NCBI GenBank assembly: GCA_020832445.1
Contig: JAFIEO010000024.1
Span: 1-64,000 of the forward strand
Direction of reading: 5' to 3'
Length of the DNA stretch: 64,000 nucleotides
DNA from: Paracoccaceae bacterium
Lineage (GTDB): Bacteria > Pseudomonadota > Alphaproteobacteria > Rhodobacterales > Rhodobacteraceae
The notes below the pieces were generated by a model that ran no database searches, was not told the origin of the DNA, and was given only the letters and a program-made list of their open reading frames with translations. Shown here piece by piece: positions 15,254 to 24,566 of the stretch. The translations under genes and the position numbers were made by a program. Position 1 is the stretch's first letter, and every line of letters begins with the position of its first letter.

Positions 15254-16585
15254 ATGACACAAGATCTTGCAAAATTCGCGGCAGAACGCGGCGTCAAATA
15301 CTTCATGATTTCGTTCACCGATCTGTTCGGGGGGCAGCGGGCAAAACTGGTGCCCGCACAAGCCATCGCCGACATGCAGGTTGATGGCGCGGGGTTTGCG
15401 GGCTTTGCCACATGGCTGGACCTGACACCCGCCCATCCCGACATGCTGGCCGTGCCCGACCCGTCATCGGTGATACAACTGCCGTGGCAGCCGGATGTGG
15501 CATGGGTGGCGGCAAACTGCATCATGGAAGGGCAGGATGTGGCGCAGGCCCCGCGCAATGTGCTGCGCCGCCTGATTGATGAGGCCGCAACCGAAGGGCT
15601 GCATGTCAAGACGGGCATCGAGGCCGAGTTCTTCTTGCTGACCCCCGCAGGCGATCAGATATCAGACCCGTTCGATACTGCTGCCAAGCCCTGCTACGAC
15701 CAGCAGGCGGTGATGCGCCGCTATGATGTGGTGCGCGAGATTTGCGATTACATGCTGGATCTGGGCTGGGGCCCGTATCAGACCGACCACGAAGATGCCA
15801 ATGGCCAGTTCGAAATGAACTGGGAATTCGATGATGTTCTGGCCACGGCAGACAAACACAGCTTTTTCAAGTTCATGACCAAATCTGTGGCCGAAAAGCA
15901 CGGCTTCCGCGCCACATTCATGCCCAAACCCATCGAAGGGCTGACCGGCAACGGGTGCCATGTTCACATCTCGGTCTGGGATGGCAAGGGCAAGGACGCG
16001 AAAGCCAATGTCTTTGCCACTGACAAGGGGCAGGGCCAGACGGGCGAATTGGGTTTGTCCGACAAGGGGCGCGCGTTTCTTGGCGGTATCATGAAACACG
16101 CATCTGCCCTTGCGGCCATCACCAACCCCACAGTGAACAGCTACAAGCGCATCAATGCACCGCGCACCATTTCAGGGGCGACATGGGCCCCCAATTCCGT
16201 GACATGGACGGGCAATAACCGCACCCATATGGTGCGCGTGCCCGGACCGGGGCGGTTTGAACTGCGCCTGCCTGACGGGGCGGCGAACCCCTATCTGTTG
16301 CAGGCTGTTGTCATTGCCGCGGGGCTTAGTGGCATTCGCACCAATGCCGATCCGGGCAAACGGTGGGATATTGACATGTATGCCGAAGGCCACAAGGTCG
16401 AAGGGGCACCCAAACTGCCGCTGAACATGCTTGATGCCCTGCGCGCTTATGAAGCCGATGACGCGTTGATGGCGATGATGGGGGCGGAATTTTCCAGCGC
16501 CTATCTGAAACTGAAAAAGCAGGAATGGAATTCCTTTGTGTCCCATTTCAGCCGCTGGGAACGTGAACACACGCTGGATATCTGA
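15254..16585 (+). CDS. gmaS: gamma-glutamylmethylamide synthetase (type III glutamine synthetase-like)
   Basis: A 443-residue ATP-dependent ligase that joins methylamine to glutamate, the first step of the N-methylglutamate pathway. It is a glutamine synthetase homologue with an N-terminal beta-grasp (SFTDLFGGQRAKLVP), the metal-binding catalytic core (GIEAEFFLL, NGQFEMNWEF, GNGCHVHISVW), ATP-site residues in NNRTHMVRVPGPGRFELRLPDG and a C-terminal helical end. Type III/GmaS proteins are near 440 residues, shorter than GlnA. The ATG follows GGACAGGACAGC. The gene lies downstream of mgsC and ends the operon. Context separates it from ordinary glutamine synthetase. Confidence 0.9.
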   Translation: MTQDLAKFAAERGVKYFMISFTDLFGGQRAKLVPAQAIADMQVDGAGFAGFATWLDLTPAHPDMLAVPDPSSVIQLPWQPDVAWVAANCIMEGQDVAQAPRNVLRRLIDEAATEGLHVKTGIEAEFFLLTPAGDQISDPFDTAAKPCYDQQAVMRRYDVVREICDYMLDLGWGPYQTDHEDANGQFEMNWEFDDVLATADKHSFFKFMTKSVAEKHGFRATFMPKPIEGLTGNGCHVHISVWDGKGKDAKANVFATDKGQGQTGELGLSDKGRAFLGGIMKHASALAAITNPTVNSYKRINAPRTISGATWAPNSVTWTGNNRTHMVRVPGPGRFELRLPDGAANPYLLQAVVIAAGLSGIRTNADPGKRWDIDMYAEGHKVEGAPKLPLNMLDALRAYEADDALMAMMGAEFSSAYLKLKKQEWNSFVSHFSRWEREHTLDI

Positions 16586-16607
16586 TGCGGGGATCGGGGT
16601 GGTAAGT

Positions 16608-16736
16608 TCAGGCGGCTTTGCCGGACGACAGGCCCCGCGCCATCTGCGGCACCGCCCCGCAGGTGGCGCAGACATAATTTTGCCGCCCTAGCTGCATGCT
16701 GCTGCGCGCGACAACCGGCAGACAGCGCTGTTCCAT
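16608..16736 (-). CDS. 42-residue CxxC small protein, unrecognised
   Basis: A 42-codon ORF starting MEQRCLPVV with RSSMQLGRQNYVCATCGAVP in the middle and ending at an in-frame TGA. The CATCG motif, with the earlier Cys at position 5, looks like half of a zinc ribbon or rubredoxin-like knuckle. An in-frame TGA just upstream fixes the ATG. No strong ribosome binding site is seen. It sits antisense between gmaS and the M3 peptidase. It may be a genuine small protein; the function is unknown. Confidence 0.45.
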   Translation of the reverse strand: MEQRCLPVVARSSMQLGRQNYVCATCGAVPQMARGLSSGKAA

Positions 16737-16789
16737 CTGGGCGGGTCATGGTCTAGCCTGCGTCAGACATGACACACAAAGGGCATCTG

Positions 16790-18796
16790 ATGACAAACCC
16801 GCTTCTTTCCGACTGGCAGACAGAGTTTCACCTGCCGCCCTTCGCCGATATAGATGACGGCGATTTCGCACCCGCCTTTGACGCGGCCCTTCAGGCGGGC
16901 CGCGCGGCCTACGCTGCCATTGCCGACAACCCCGATGCGCCCACATTCGCCAACACCATTGACGCGATGGAACGCGCCGATGACCTGCTGGACCGCGTGG
17001 CGGGGGTGTTTTTTAACCTGTCGGGCAGTGATTCCAACCCCGTGCGCGAAGCGCTGCAACGCGAACTGTCCCCGAAACTGTCGGCCTATTCGTCGGAAAT
17101 CATCAATAACCGCAAGCTGTTTGACCGCATTGAAACCCTTTGGGCCAGCCGCGACCAGCTTGACCTGAACGCCGAACAGGCGCGCGTGTTGATGTTGTAT
17201 CGGCGCATGTTCGTGCGCGCAGGGGCCGCGCTGGAAGGGGCGGATGCCACGCGCCTGACCGATGTGAAATCGCGGCTGGCCAGTTTGGGCACGGAATTTA
17301 CCCAAAACCTGCTGGCCGATGAACGCGACTGGATGATGCCGCTGGAGGATCTGGCGGGCCTGCCGGATTTCGTGATTGCCAATGCAAAAGCGGCTGCCGA
17401 AGAACGGGGGCGCGACGGCTATGTGGTAACACTGAACCGGTCGCTGATTGTGCCGTTCTTGCAGTTTTCAACGCGGCGCGACCTGCGCGAAAAAGCGTAT
17501 GAGGCATGGACCGCACGCGGCGCAAACGGGGGCAAGACCGACAACCGCGCAATCGCGGCCGAAGTGCTGGCCTTGCGCGCCGAACGCGCGGGCCTGCTGG
17601 GGTATGACAGTTTCGCCCGCTACAAACTGGAAACCGAAATGGCGGGCACGCCCGATGCGGTGCGCGATTTGCTGATGCAGGTCTGGACGCCTGCGCGCGC
17701 CAAGGCCATGGAAGATGCCGCCAAGCTGGAGGCGATGCTGCATGCAGACGGGTATGATGGCCCGCTGGAGCCGTGGGACTGGCGGTTCTACGCGGAAAAA
17801 CTGCGCCGTGCAGAACATGATCTGGATGAGGCCGCGCTGAAACCCTACCTGTCGCTGAACAATATGATCGCCGCCGCGTTTGACTGCGCAAACCGGCTGT
17901 TCGGGCTGGAATTCCGCGCGCTGGATGTGGCCCTGTATCATCCGGATGCCCGCGCATGGGAGGTGACACGCAATGGCCAGCATATGGCAGTGTTTATCGG
18001 CGATTATTTTGCGCGCGGGTCCAAACGGTCGGGCGCGTGGTGTTCCACCATGCGCAGCCAGCGCAAACTGGGCGGCGAGGTGCGGCCCATCGTGGTGAAT
18101 ATCTGTAATTTCGCCAAGGGCGATCCGGCGCTTCTGTCCTATGACGATGCACGCACGCTGTTTCACGAATTCGGCCACGCGCTGCATCAGATGCTGTCAG
18201 ATGTGACTTACGGCCTGATTTCCGGCACATCGGTGGCGCGCGATTTTGTGGAATTGCCCAGCCAATTGTATGAACACTGGCTGGAAGTGCCCGAAGTGCT
18301 GGCCCGCCATGCCCGCCATGTCGATACGGACGAGGCCATGCCCCAAGATATGCTGGATCGCCTGCTGGCCGCGCAAAATTTCGATCAGGGTTTTGCCACG
18401 GTCGAATACGTGGCATCTGCCTTGGTGGATCTGGAATTCCATGACGGCCCGCCACCTGCCGACCCCATGCAGAAACAGTCGCAGGTGCTGGACGGCTTGG
18501 GCATGCCACGCGCGATACGGATGCGCCATGCAACGCCGCATTTCGCGCATGTATTTTCGGGCGATGGCTATTCCAGCGGATATTACAGCTACATGTGGTC
18601 AGAGGTTATGGATGCCGACGCGTTCGAGGCGTTCCGCGAGGCGGGCAGTGCGTTCGACGCAGGCACCGCCGCGAAACTGGAACGCTTCATCCTGTCCGCC
18701 GGTGGCCGTGACGAGGCAGAGGCGCTTTATACCGCCTTCCGCGGGCGTATGCCGGGGGTGGACGCGCTGCTGAAGGGGCGCGGGCTGGCGGCATAA
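16790..18796 (+). CDS. M3-family metallopeptidase (oligopeptidase A/dipeptidyl carboxypeptidase type)
   Basis: A cytosolic zinc oligopeptidase of 668 residues, the normal length for the family. The active-site helix is FHEFGHALHQ, with the HEFGH motif near residues 459-463. A downstream third-ligand Glu fits the segment ISGTSVARDFVELPSQLYEHW, and GYYSYMWSEVMDADAF is the conserved C-terminal motif. These enzymes degrade peptides of about 5-20 residues released by protein turnover or signal peptide processing. AAAGGG 6 nt upstream favours the ATG at 16790 over 16769. No partner gene is adjacent. Whether it acts as endo-oligopeptidase (PrlC) or dipeptidyl carboxypeptidase (Dcp) cannot be told. 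Confidence 0.85.
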   Translation: MTNPLLSDWQTEFHLPPFADIDDGDFAPAFDAALQAGRAAYAAIADNPDAPTFANTIDAMERADDLLDRVAGVFFNLSGSDSNPVREALQRELSPKLSAYSSEIINNRKLFDRIETLWASRDQLDLNAEQARVLMLYRRMFVRAGAALEGADATRLTDVKSRLASLGTEFTQNLLADERDWMMPLEDLAGLPDFVIANAKAAAEERGRDGYVVTLNRSLIVPFLQFSTRRDLREKAYEAWTARGANGGKTDNRAIAAEVLALRAERAGLLGYDSFARYKLETEMAGTPDAVRDLLMQVWTPARAKAMEDAAKLEAMLHADGYDGPLEPWDWRFYAEKLRRAEHDLDEAALKPYLSLNNMIAAAFDCANRLFGLEFRALDVALYHPDARAWEVTRNGQHMAVFIGDYFARGSKRSGAWCSTMRSQRKLGGEVRPIVVNICNFAKGDPALLSYDDARTLFHEFGHALHQMLSDVTYGLISGTSVARDFVELPSQLYEHWLEVPEVLARHARHVDTDEAMPQDMLDRLLAAQNFDQGFATVEYVASALVDLEFHDGPPPADPMQKQSQVLDGLGMPRAIRMRHATPHFAHVFSGDGYSSGYYSYMWSEVMDADAFEAFREAGSAFDAGTAAKLERFILSAGGRDEAEALYTAFRGRMPGVDALLKGRGLAA

Positions 18797-18816
18797 ATGA
18801 AACGGGGCCGGAAAGG

Positions 18817-18995
18817 GACGCCCAAAGGCGCGGAACAAAGGCCGTAGGCCGCCGCGCCATCGGCGGGCCGTCCCGCGGCCTGCCGATTTGACCAGAGATA
18901 GGCCAAGCCTTGGATGTCGGAGTATGCCGCCTGCATAAAGTGAACCCCTATCCCGTCGGATCGGCAACCCCCGGCCCACCGCTGGCGCGGGCTTT
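18817..18995 (+). repeat. dispersed intergenic repeat, copy A
   Basis: About 180 nt that recur, reverse-complemented, at 30622-30800. Long shared tracts include CCGCGCCATCGG, GGCCGTCCCGCGGCCTGCCG, GGAGTATGC and GTCGGATCGGCA. The inner ends CCGCGCCATCGGCGGGCC (18852-18869) and GGCCCACCGCTGGCGCGG (18973-18990) form an inverted repeat with two mismatches, so the unit is MITE-like. It lies between the M3 peptidase and the baeRF gene. The rest of the gap (18996-19075) shows no feature. Confidence 0.7.
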
Positions 18996-19075
18996 CTTCA
19001 TGCCCCCGCGCCCCATTCAGGCCAAAGGGCCGGGAAACTCCCGGCCCTGCTTCGTTACAAACGGGTGTAACGGGA

Positions 19076-20197
19076 TCAGATCGCGTAGCGCAGCACCGCC
19101 GCAAGTTCTGCTTCTTGCGGGATATCCGCGCGGCGCACGGCGATGACCTTGCCACCATTTGCCAGAACACGGCCTGCGATTTCATCAATCACGCCATAGC
19201 TGACGGCGCTTTGATCGGTGTCAAATGTCACCTCGCCCGTTGTTTCATCAACAACGCCCGGCACAACAGTGTCCATATCCACCAGAAGGGTGTCCACTGC
19301 CCCGAAGGTTGCAGCACGCGCGGCACGCGCCACTTGTGTGGTTGCACGCCCTTCGTTTTCACGTGCGGCATAAAGCTCGCCAAACGCTTTTACCGACGCG
19401 TCGTTGATACCATCAACGATTTCACGGGCCTGTGCGCCCAACTCATGGGCGGGCACGCGCACGGGGCTTGTGGTAATGGCGTGTTCGGCCAGATGCGGGT
19501 AGGTGTTGATCGAGCGATACATCGACAAAAGCGGGTCAGTCGCCGCCAGAATCAGCGGCTCGTGGCGGCCTGACAGCAGGGCACGCAGGCCTGCATCAAC
19601 CGCGCGGGCATATTGGCGCAGATGGTGTTTCTGCCCTTCGCCACCGCCCTGACGCCCCGAATAGCTGCGCGAATTAACGTTCGCGGTGCCCGCAACCGAT
19701 GCGGCATCCTTGGGCAGGTTGGGCACCCTGATTTCCTGCGCGGGCTGGTCGCCCAGCAATTCGATCACGCGCACCTCGTTTTCGGCCAGCGCCAGCACGA
19801 AGGCGTGCTGCGGCATGGACACGGCACGCAACAACGGTTTCAGATGAAACCTGTCGGCCACTTGTACGGTTTCAGACAAATGATTGGGCAACCGGTAGCT
19901 GCGCAGGCTGTCAGGGGTCACGAAAATGGCCAGAGAATTGGCCTGCAAGCGCCAGAAATCGTCATCATCCATCAGGTCATGCAGCTGTTCTTCAATCGGC
20001 CAGATGGTGCGCTTGGCAACGCCTGCCTGCTGCAACTGCTCTACCGCGTCCTGCGTCAGTTGCTTCAGCGTCGTGCGGGCCGCATCAATGTGCTGCGTTT
20101 CCGGTGTGGTTTTCAGATAGATACTGATTTGTGCCTCTCCGCGGGCGGAAACAAGTTGGCCCAATTCGGTTTGGCTTGGAATATCAACGTATAGCAT
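19076..20197 (-). CDS. baeRF-family protein (archaeo-eukaryotic release factor-like)
   Basis: A 373-residue protein with the bacterial archaeo-eukaryotic release factor fold: an N-terminal domain with SIYLKTTPETQHIDAARTTLK, a central LLRAVSMPQHAFVLALAENEVRVIEL, and a C-terminal eRF1 domain-3-like part with AVDTLLVDMDTVVPG and GVIDEIAGRVLANGGKVIAV. Family members are proposed to act on ribosomes in stress or rescue; no specific reaction is established. It is divergent from dnaK with a 265-nt gap, so a stress link is plausible. AGGAG precedes both a GTG at 20203 and the ATG at 20197; the ATG is chosen. Confidence 0.75.
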   Translation of the reverse strand: MLYVDIPSQTELGQLVSARGEAQISIYLKTTPETQHIDAARTTLKQLTQDAVEQLQQAGVAKRTIWPIEEQLHDLMDDDDFWRLQANSLAIFVTPDSLRSYRLPNHLSETVQVADRFHLKPLLRAVSMPQHAFVLALAENEVRVIELLGDQPAQEIRVPNLPKDAASVAGTANVNSRSYSGRQGGGEGQKHHLRQYARAVDAGLRALLSGRHEPLILAATDPLLSMYRSINTYPHLAEHAITTSPVRVPAHELGAQAREIVDGINDASVKAFGELYAARENEGRATTQVARAARAATFGAVDTLLVDMDTVVPGVVDETTGEVTFDTDQSAVSYGVIDEIAGRVLANGGKVIAVRRADIPQEAELAAVLRYAI

Positions 20198-20328
20198 GAT
20201 CACTTTACTCCTATTTCGATGGTCTTGCTGTTCAATGACATGTCAGATGCAGCGCCGCAAGCGCGACCCTGCGACGCGCCCAGAGGAAAGAAATTGTACT
20301 TTTCGTGCAATTTCACAGCTCTGTTATG

Positions 20329-20358
20329 GTTGCAGCCCTCAAACCCCCTTCCTATATA
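20329..20358 (+). promoter_or_regulatory. heat-shock-like (RpoH) promoter of dnaK
   Basis: GTTGCA at 20329-20334 and CCTATATA at 20351-20358 are 16 nt apart, about 105 nt before the dnaK start. Alphaproteobacterial RpoH promoters resemble CTTG then about 17 nt then CCTATAT, so the -10 is a strong match and the -35 a partial one. No CIRCE element was seen. Confidence 0.5.
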
Positions 20359-20462
20359 GCGCACAAGACACCCCAGCGGGGTATTGCAAAGAAAAACAGA
20401 TGGGCCGGGGCCTGACAGGACCAGCCCGCTGCCACATCGCTTGAAGAAGAGGATGCAACATC

Positions 20463-22376
20463 ATGGCTAAAGTCATCGGGATCGACCTTGGGACCACCAA
20501 CTCCTGCGTTTCCATCATGGACGGGGCAAGCGCACGGGTCATTGAAAATGCCGAAGGCGCGCGCACAACGCCGTCCATCGTGGCATTTACAGAAAACGAA
20601 CGCCTTGTCGGCCAGCCTGCGAAACGTCAGGCCGTGACCAACCCGACCAACACTGTATATGCCGTCAAGCGCCTGATTGGACGCCGCCTGACAGATGCCG
20701 AAGTGGAAAAGGACAAGAACCTTGTTCCCTACAACATCATTGATGGCGGCAATGGCGATGCATGGGTCGAATCACGCGGCGAAAAATACAGCCCCAGCCA
20801 GATTTCGGCATTCATCCTGCAAAAGATGAAAGAAACCGCCGAAAGCTATCTGGGTGAAAAGGTGACACAGGCTGTGATCACCGTGCCTGCCTATTTCAAC
20901 GACGCCCAGCGTCAGGCCACCAAGGACGCGGGCAAGATTGCCGGTCTTGAAGTGCTGCGCATCATCAACGAACCCACCGCTGCCGCACTGGCCTATGGTC
21001 TGGACAAGAAAGAAACCCGCACCATCGCGGTCTATGACCTTGGCGGCGGCACGTTCGACATTACCATTCTGGAAATTGACGACGGCCTGTTTGAAGTGAA
21101 ATCCACCAACGGGGACACGTTCCTTGGCGGCGAAGATTTCGACATGCGCATCGTCAATTACCTGGCATCCGAGTTCAAGAAAGAGAATGGCGTTGACCTG
21201 ACGATGGACAAGATGGCGCTTCAGCGTCTGAAAGAAGCCGCCGAGAAGGCCAAGATCGAGCTGTCCAGCTCCAGCCAGACGGAAATCAACCAGCCCTTCA
21301 TCAGCATGGACAAGAACACCGGCCAGCCGCTGCACCTTGTCATGAAACTGACACGCGCCAAGCTGGAATCGCTGGTGGGCGATCTGATCAAGAACTCGTT
21401 GAAGCCCTGTGCGGCCGCGCTGAAAGACGCCGGCCTGTCAAAAGGCGACATTGACGAGGTGATCTTGGTGGGCGGGATGACCCGCATGCCCAAGGTGATT
21501 GAGGAAGTGACCAATTTCTTCGGCAAGGAACCGCATAAAGGCGTGAACCCTGACGAAGTGGTTGCCATGGGCGCGGCCATTCAGGCCGGTGTTTTGCAAG
21601 GCGACGTCAAGGATGTTGTGCTGCTGGACGTCACACCGCTGTCGCTGGGCATTGAAACGCTGGGCGGGGTGTTCACCCGCCTGATCGACCGCAACACCAC
21701 CATCCCGACCAAGAAAAGCCAGGTGTTCAGCACGGCTGAAGATCATCAAAGCGCCGTGACGATCCGCGTTTTCCAGGGTGAACGCGAAATGGCGGCCGAC
21801 AACAAGATGTTGGGCCAGTTCAATCTGGAAGATATCCCGCCGGCACCACGCGGTATGCCCCAGATCGAGGTGACGTTCGACATCGACGCCAACGGCATTG
21901 TTAACGTGTCCGCCAAGGACAAAGGCACTGGCAAAGAGCAAAAGATCACCATTCAGGCATCGGGTGGTCTGTCGGATGAAGATATCGAAAAAATGGTCAA
22001 GGATGCCGAAGCCAATGCCGAGGCCGACAAGCAACGCCGCGAATTGGTCGAGGCGAAGAATCAGGCAGAAAGCCTGATCCATTCGACCGAAAAATCCGTG
22101 GAAGAGCACAAGGACAAGGTTGACCCGACCACCGTTGAAGCGATCGAACTGGCAGTGGCCGCGCTGAAGGAAACGGTTGAAGGGGATGATGCGGGCAAGA
22201 TTAAGTCCGGCATCCAGAACGTGACCGAGGCATCCATGAAGCTGGGCGAGGCCATCTACAAGGCGCAGGCAGAAGCTGCTGACGGTGCTGATGCCGGTGA
22301 AGATGAACCGCGCAGTGTTGATGATGACATTGTCGACGCCGATTTCGAAGATCTCGACGACAACAAGCGCAGCTAA
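20463..22376 (+). CDS. dnaK: chaperone DnaK (Hsp70)
   Basis: A 637-residue Hsp70, normal length for Proteobacteria. It opens with [16 protein letters not shown] (ATP phosphate-binding loop). The other actin-fold signatures are [20 protein letters not shown] and [12 protein letters not shown]. The substrate-binding beta-sandwich follows [20 protein letters not shown], and the lid ends with an acidic tail. It folds and protects proteins with DnaJ and GrpE in the cytoplasm. The ATG is preceded by GAGGATG. dnaJ follows after 72 nt; grpE is not in the window. The CCTATATA promoter upstream suggests heat-shock control. Confidence 0.98.
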   Translation: MAKVIGIDLGTTNSCVSIMDGASARVIENAEGARTTPSIVAFTENERLVGQPAKRQAVTNPTNTVYAVKRLIGRRLTDAEVEKDKNLVPYNIIDGGNGDAWVESRGEKYSPSQISAFILQKMKETAESYLGEKVTQAVITVPAYFNDAQRQATKDAGKIAGLEVLRIINEPTAAALAYGLDKKETRTIAVYDLGGGTFDITILEIDDGLFEVKSTNGDTFLGGEDFDMRIVNYLASEFKKENGVDLTMDKMALQRLKEAAEKAKIELSSSSQTEINQPFISMDKNTGQPLHLVMKLTRAKLESLVGDLIKNSLKPCAAALKDAGLSKGDIDEVILVGGMTRMPKVIEEVTNFFGKEPHKGVNPDEVVAMGAAIQAGVLQGDVKDVVLLDVTPLSLGIETLGGVFTRLIDRNTTIPTKKSQVFSTAEDHQSAVTIRVFQGEREMAADNKMLGQFNLEDIPPAPRGMPQIEVTFDIDANGIVNVSAKDKGTGKEQKITIQASGGLSDEDIEKMVKDAEANAEADKQRRELVEAKNQAESLIHSTEKSVEEHKDKVDPTTVEAIELAVAALKETVEGDDAGKIKSGIQNVTEASMKLGEAIYKAQAEAADGADAGEDEPRSVDDDIVDADFEDLDDNKRS

Positions 22377-22395
22377 ACCCCTTGGCAGGAAACCC

Positions 22396-22427
22396 GCAGC
22401 CGGTCTGAATTCGTTCAGGCCGGTTGC
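22396..22427 (+). terminator. stem-loop between dnaK and dnaJ
   Basis: GCAGCCGGTCTGAA (22396-22409) pairs with TTCAGGCCGGTTGC (22414-22427) around a TTCG tetraloop, 14 bp with two G-T wobbles. There is no U-run after it. It is likely a processing or attenuating hairpin that lowers dnaJ relative to dnaK. Confidence 0.5.
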
Positions 22428-22448
22428 ATCATTGGAAAGTAAGCCCAC

Positions 22449-23615
22449 ATGGCCAAACGCGATTTCTATGAAGTTCTGGGCGTCAGCCGTTCCGCCTCTG
22501 CCGAGGAAATCAAGAAAGCCTATCGCAAAAAGGCCAAGGAACTGCACCCCGACCGGAACTCTGACAACCCCAATGCCGAAGCGCAGTTCAAGGAAGCCAA
22601 TGAGGCTTATGACGCGCTGAAAGATGCCGACCGCAAGGCGGCCTATGACCGCTTTGGTCATGCCGCATTCGATGGCAGCATGGGCGGCGGCGGCGGTCAT
22701 CCGGGTGCGGCGGGTGCACGCGGCGGATTTGGCGGCAATGGCGATTTTGCCAGCGCATTTTCCGATGTGTTCGAAGACCTGTTTGGCGATTTCGTCGGTG
22801 GCGGGCGTGGCGGCGCACGCACGCGTGCCAGCCGCGGGTCGGACCTGCGCTATAATATGCGCATCTCGCTGGAAGAAGCCTTCAGCGGAACGCGCAAGAC
22901 CATCCGTGTGCCGCGCCTGTCACAATGCGAATCCTGCAATGGCACCGGCGCCGAAGGCGGGGCCGAACCTGTTACCTGCCCGACCTGTTCGGGAATGGGT
23001 AAGGTGCGGGCACAACAGGGTTTTTTCACTGTTGAACGCACCTGTCCGACCTGTGGCGGGAATGGCCAGATCGTCAAGAACCCGTGTGCCGCCTGCGGTG
23101 GCGCAGGGCGTGTGGAAAAGGAATCAACCCTGTCGGTCAACATTCCCGCAGGCGTTGAAACCGGCACGCGCATCCGCCTGTCGGGCGAGGGCGAGGCGGG
23201 GCTGCGTGGCGGTCCTGCGGGGGATCTGTATATTTTCGTCAACGTGGCCGAGCACCAGATATTCAAACGTGATGGCGTCACGCTTTATTGTCATGTGCCC
23301 GTCAGCGTGGCCCGCGCCGCCCTTGGCGGAGAGGTCGAGGTGCCGACCATCGATGGCGGGCGTTCGCGCGTCAAGGTGCCTGCGGGCAGCCAGTCGGGGC
23401 GGCAGATGCGCCTGCGCGGCAAGGGCATGCCCGCGCTGCGCGGCGGTGGTCAGGGCGATATGCTGATCGAACTGGCGGTGGAAACGCCGGTTAATCTGAC
23501 GGCACGGCAAAAGGAATTGCTGGAAGAGTTTGAAAAGCTGAGTGCGGAGAACAACCCCGAAAGCAGCGGCTTTTTTGACAAGGTCAAAAGCTTCTGGGAT
23601 GGCATGAAAAACTGA
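22449..23615 (+). CDS. dnaJ: chaperone DnaJ (Hsp40)
   Basis: A 388-residue type I J-protein that stimulates DnaK ATPase. The J domain occupies the first 70 residues with the HPD motif at 33-35. A Gly/Phe-rich linker follows ([21 protein letters not shown]). Four zinc-finger repeats are visible in order, [24 protein letters not shown] and CAACGGAG, near residues 160-220. A substrate-binding C-terminal domain then continues to the end. It is transcribed with dnaK. Intact and of standard length. Confidence 0.98.
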   Translation: MAKRDFYEVLGVSRSASAEEIKKAYRKKAKELHPDRNSDNPNAEAQFKEANEAYDALKDADRKAAYDRFGHAAFDGSMGGGGGHPGAAGARGGFGGNGDFASAFSDVFEDLFGDFVGGGRGGARTRASRGSDLRYNMRISLEEAFSGTRKTIRVPRLSQCESCNGTGAEGGAEPVTCPTCSGMGKVRAQQGFFTVERTCPTCGGNGQIVKNPCAACGGAGRVEKESTLSVNIPAGVETGTRIRLSGEGEAGLRGGPAGDLYIFVNVAEHQIFKRDGVTLYCHVPVSVARAALGGEVEVPTIDGGRSRVKVPAGSQSGRQMRLRGKGMPALRGGGQGDMLIELAVETPVNLTARQKELLEEFEKLSAENNPESSGFFDKVKSFWDGMKN

Positions 23616-23695
23616 TCCTGGGCCTGTGCCATTATGCGTATCGCGCAAAGGTGGGTGCCGGTTTTGCACGTCCAGACCATGCGAAAACAAAAGAT

Positions 23696-23727
23696 CAGAG
23701 TGTATCATGTGACTGCGGTACACTCTG
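23696..23727 (+). terminator. inverted repeat after dnaJ, possible terminator
   Basis: CAGAGTGTA (23696-23704) and TACACTCTG (23719-23727) form a perfect 9-bp inverted repeat with a 14-nt loop, 80 nt after dnaJ and 20 nt before radC. It could end the dnaKJ transcript or be an operator for radC. No strong U-run follows. Confidence 0.3.
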
Positions 23728-23746
23728 GTTAACGGTTTCTTAGCCA

Positions 23747-24526
23747 ATGCAAGCTAGGCTTGCGGACATGGCACAGGACACTTCAGGATTTTCAGATGCA
23801 GCATTGCCCCTGTTCGGGGCGGTCGCCGGTGCAACTGTTCCGTCCGCGCCTGTGCCGTCCTATCTGCGCGATCACCGCAAAAGATTGCGCGCGCGGTTTC
23901 TGGATGGTGGCGCGGATGCCATGCCGGATTATGAATTGCTGGAATTGCTTTTATTTCGCGCCATCCCGCGACAAGATGTCAAGCCATTGGCCCGCCGCCT
24001 GATTGATACATTTGGCGATCTGAACCGCGTGATTGCCGCGCCTGACGCACGGTTGCGCGCGGTCGGCGGGGTGGGGGATGCCGTGATTGTCGAATTGAAA
24101 CTTGCGCAAGCCTGCGCGCAGCGCATGGCGCGCGCACGGGTGATGAACAGGCCGGTCATTTCCAGTTGGGCCGCATTGCTGGATTATTGCCACACCGCCA
24201 TGTCGCACCGTGAAACCGAACAGTTCCGTGTGCTGTTTCTGGACCGGAAGAATGTTCTTGTCGCAGATGAAGCGCAAGGGCAGGGCACAGTTGATCATGT
24301 GCCGGTCTATCCGCGCGAAATTCTGCGCCGCGCGCTGGAACTGAATGCCTCGGCGTTAATTCTGGTGCATAATCACCCGTCCGGTGATCCCACCCCGTCG
24401 CAGGCAGATATCGACATGACGCAAACTATCCTTGCGGCCTGCGCGGCCCTGTCGATTACCCTGCATGACCATATTGTTATCGGCCAATCCTGCGAATTAA
24501 GCTTTCGCAGCAGCGGGTTGCTGTAG
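23747..24526 (+). CDS. radC: RadC/JAMM-domain DNA repair-associated protein
   Basis: A 259-residue protein with the N-terminal UPF0758 helix-hairpin-helix (DYELLELLLFRAIPRQDVKPLARRL, near residue 65) and a C-terminal JAMM/MPN domain with the signature LVHNHPSGDPTPSQADI near 206-222 and an upstream Glu in SHRETEQF. Despite the name RadC, a repair role is not proven in most species; it is found on many chromosomes. The start at 23747 is the first ATG after the inverted repeat; an in-frame ATG at 23768 is an alternative. It lies downstream of dnaJ with a separate signal. Confidence 0.9.
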   Translation: MQARLADMAQDTSGFSDAALPLFGAVAGATVPSAPVPSYLRDHRKRLRARFLDGGADAMPDYELLELLLFRAIPRQDVKPLARRLIDTFGDLNRVIAAPDARLRAVGGVGDAVIVELKLAQACAQRMARARVMNRPVISSWAALLDYCHTAMSHRETEQFRVLFLDRKNVLVADEAQGQGTVDHVPVYPREILRRALELNASALILVHNHPSGDPTPSQADIDMTQTILAACAALSITLHDHIVIGQSCELSFRSSGLL

Positions 24527-24566
24527 GGCTGCACCCCTGATAATGCGCGCCCCCTGGCCTGCGTGC

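Noticed and set aside
21438-22700. 420-codon ORF antisense to dnaK and dnaJ
   Set aside because: It spans two unmistakable chaperone genes in the opposite direction.
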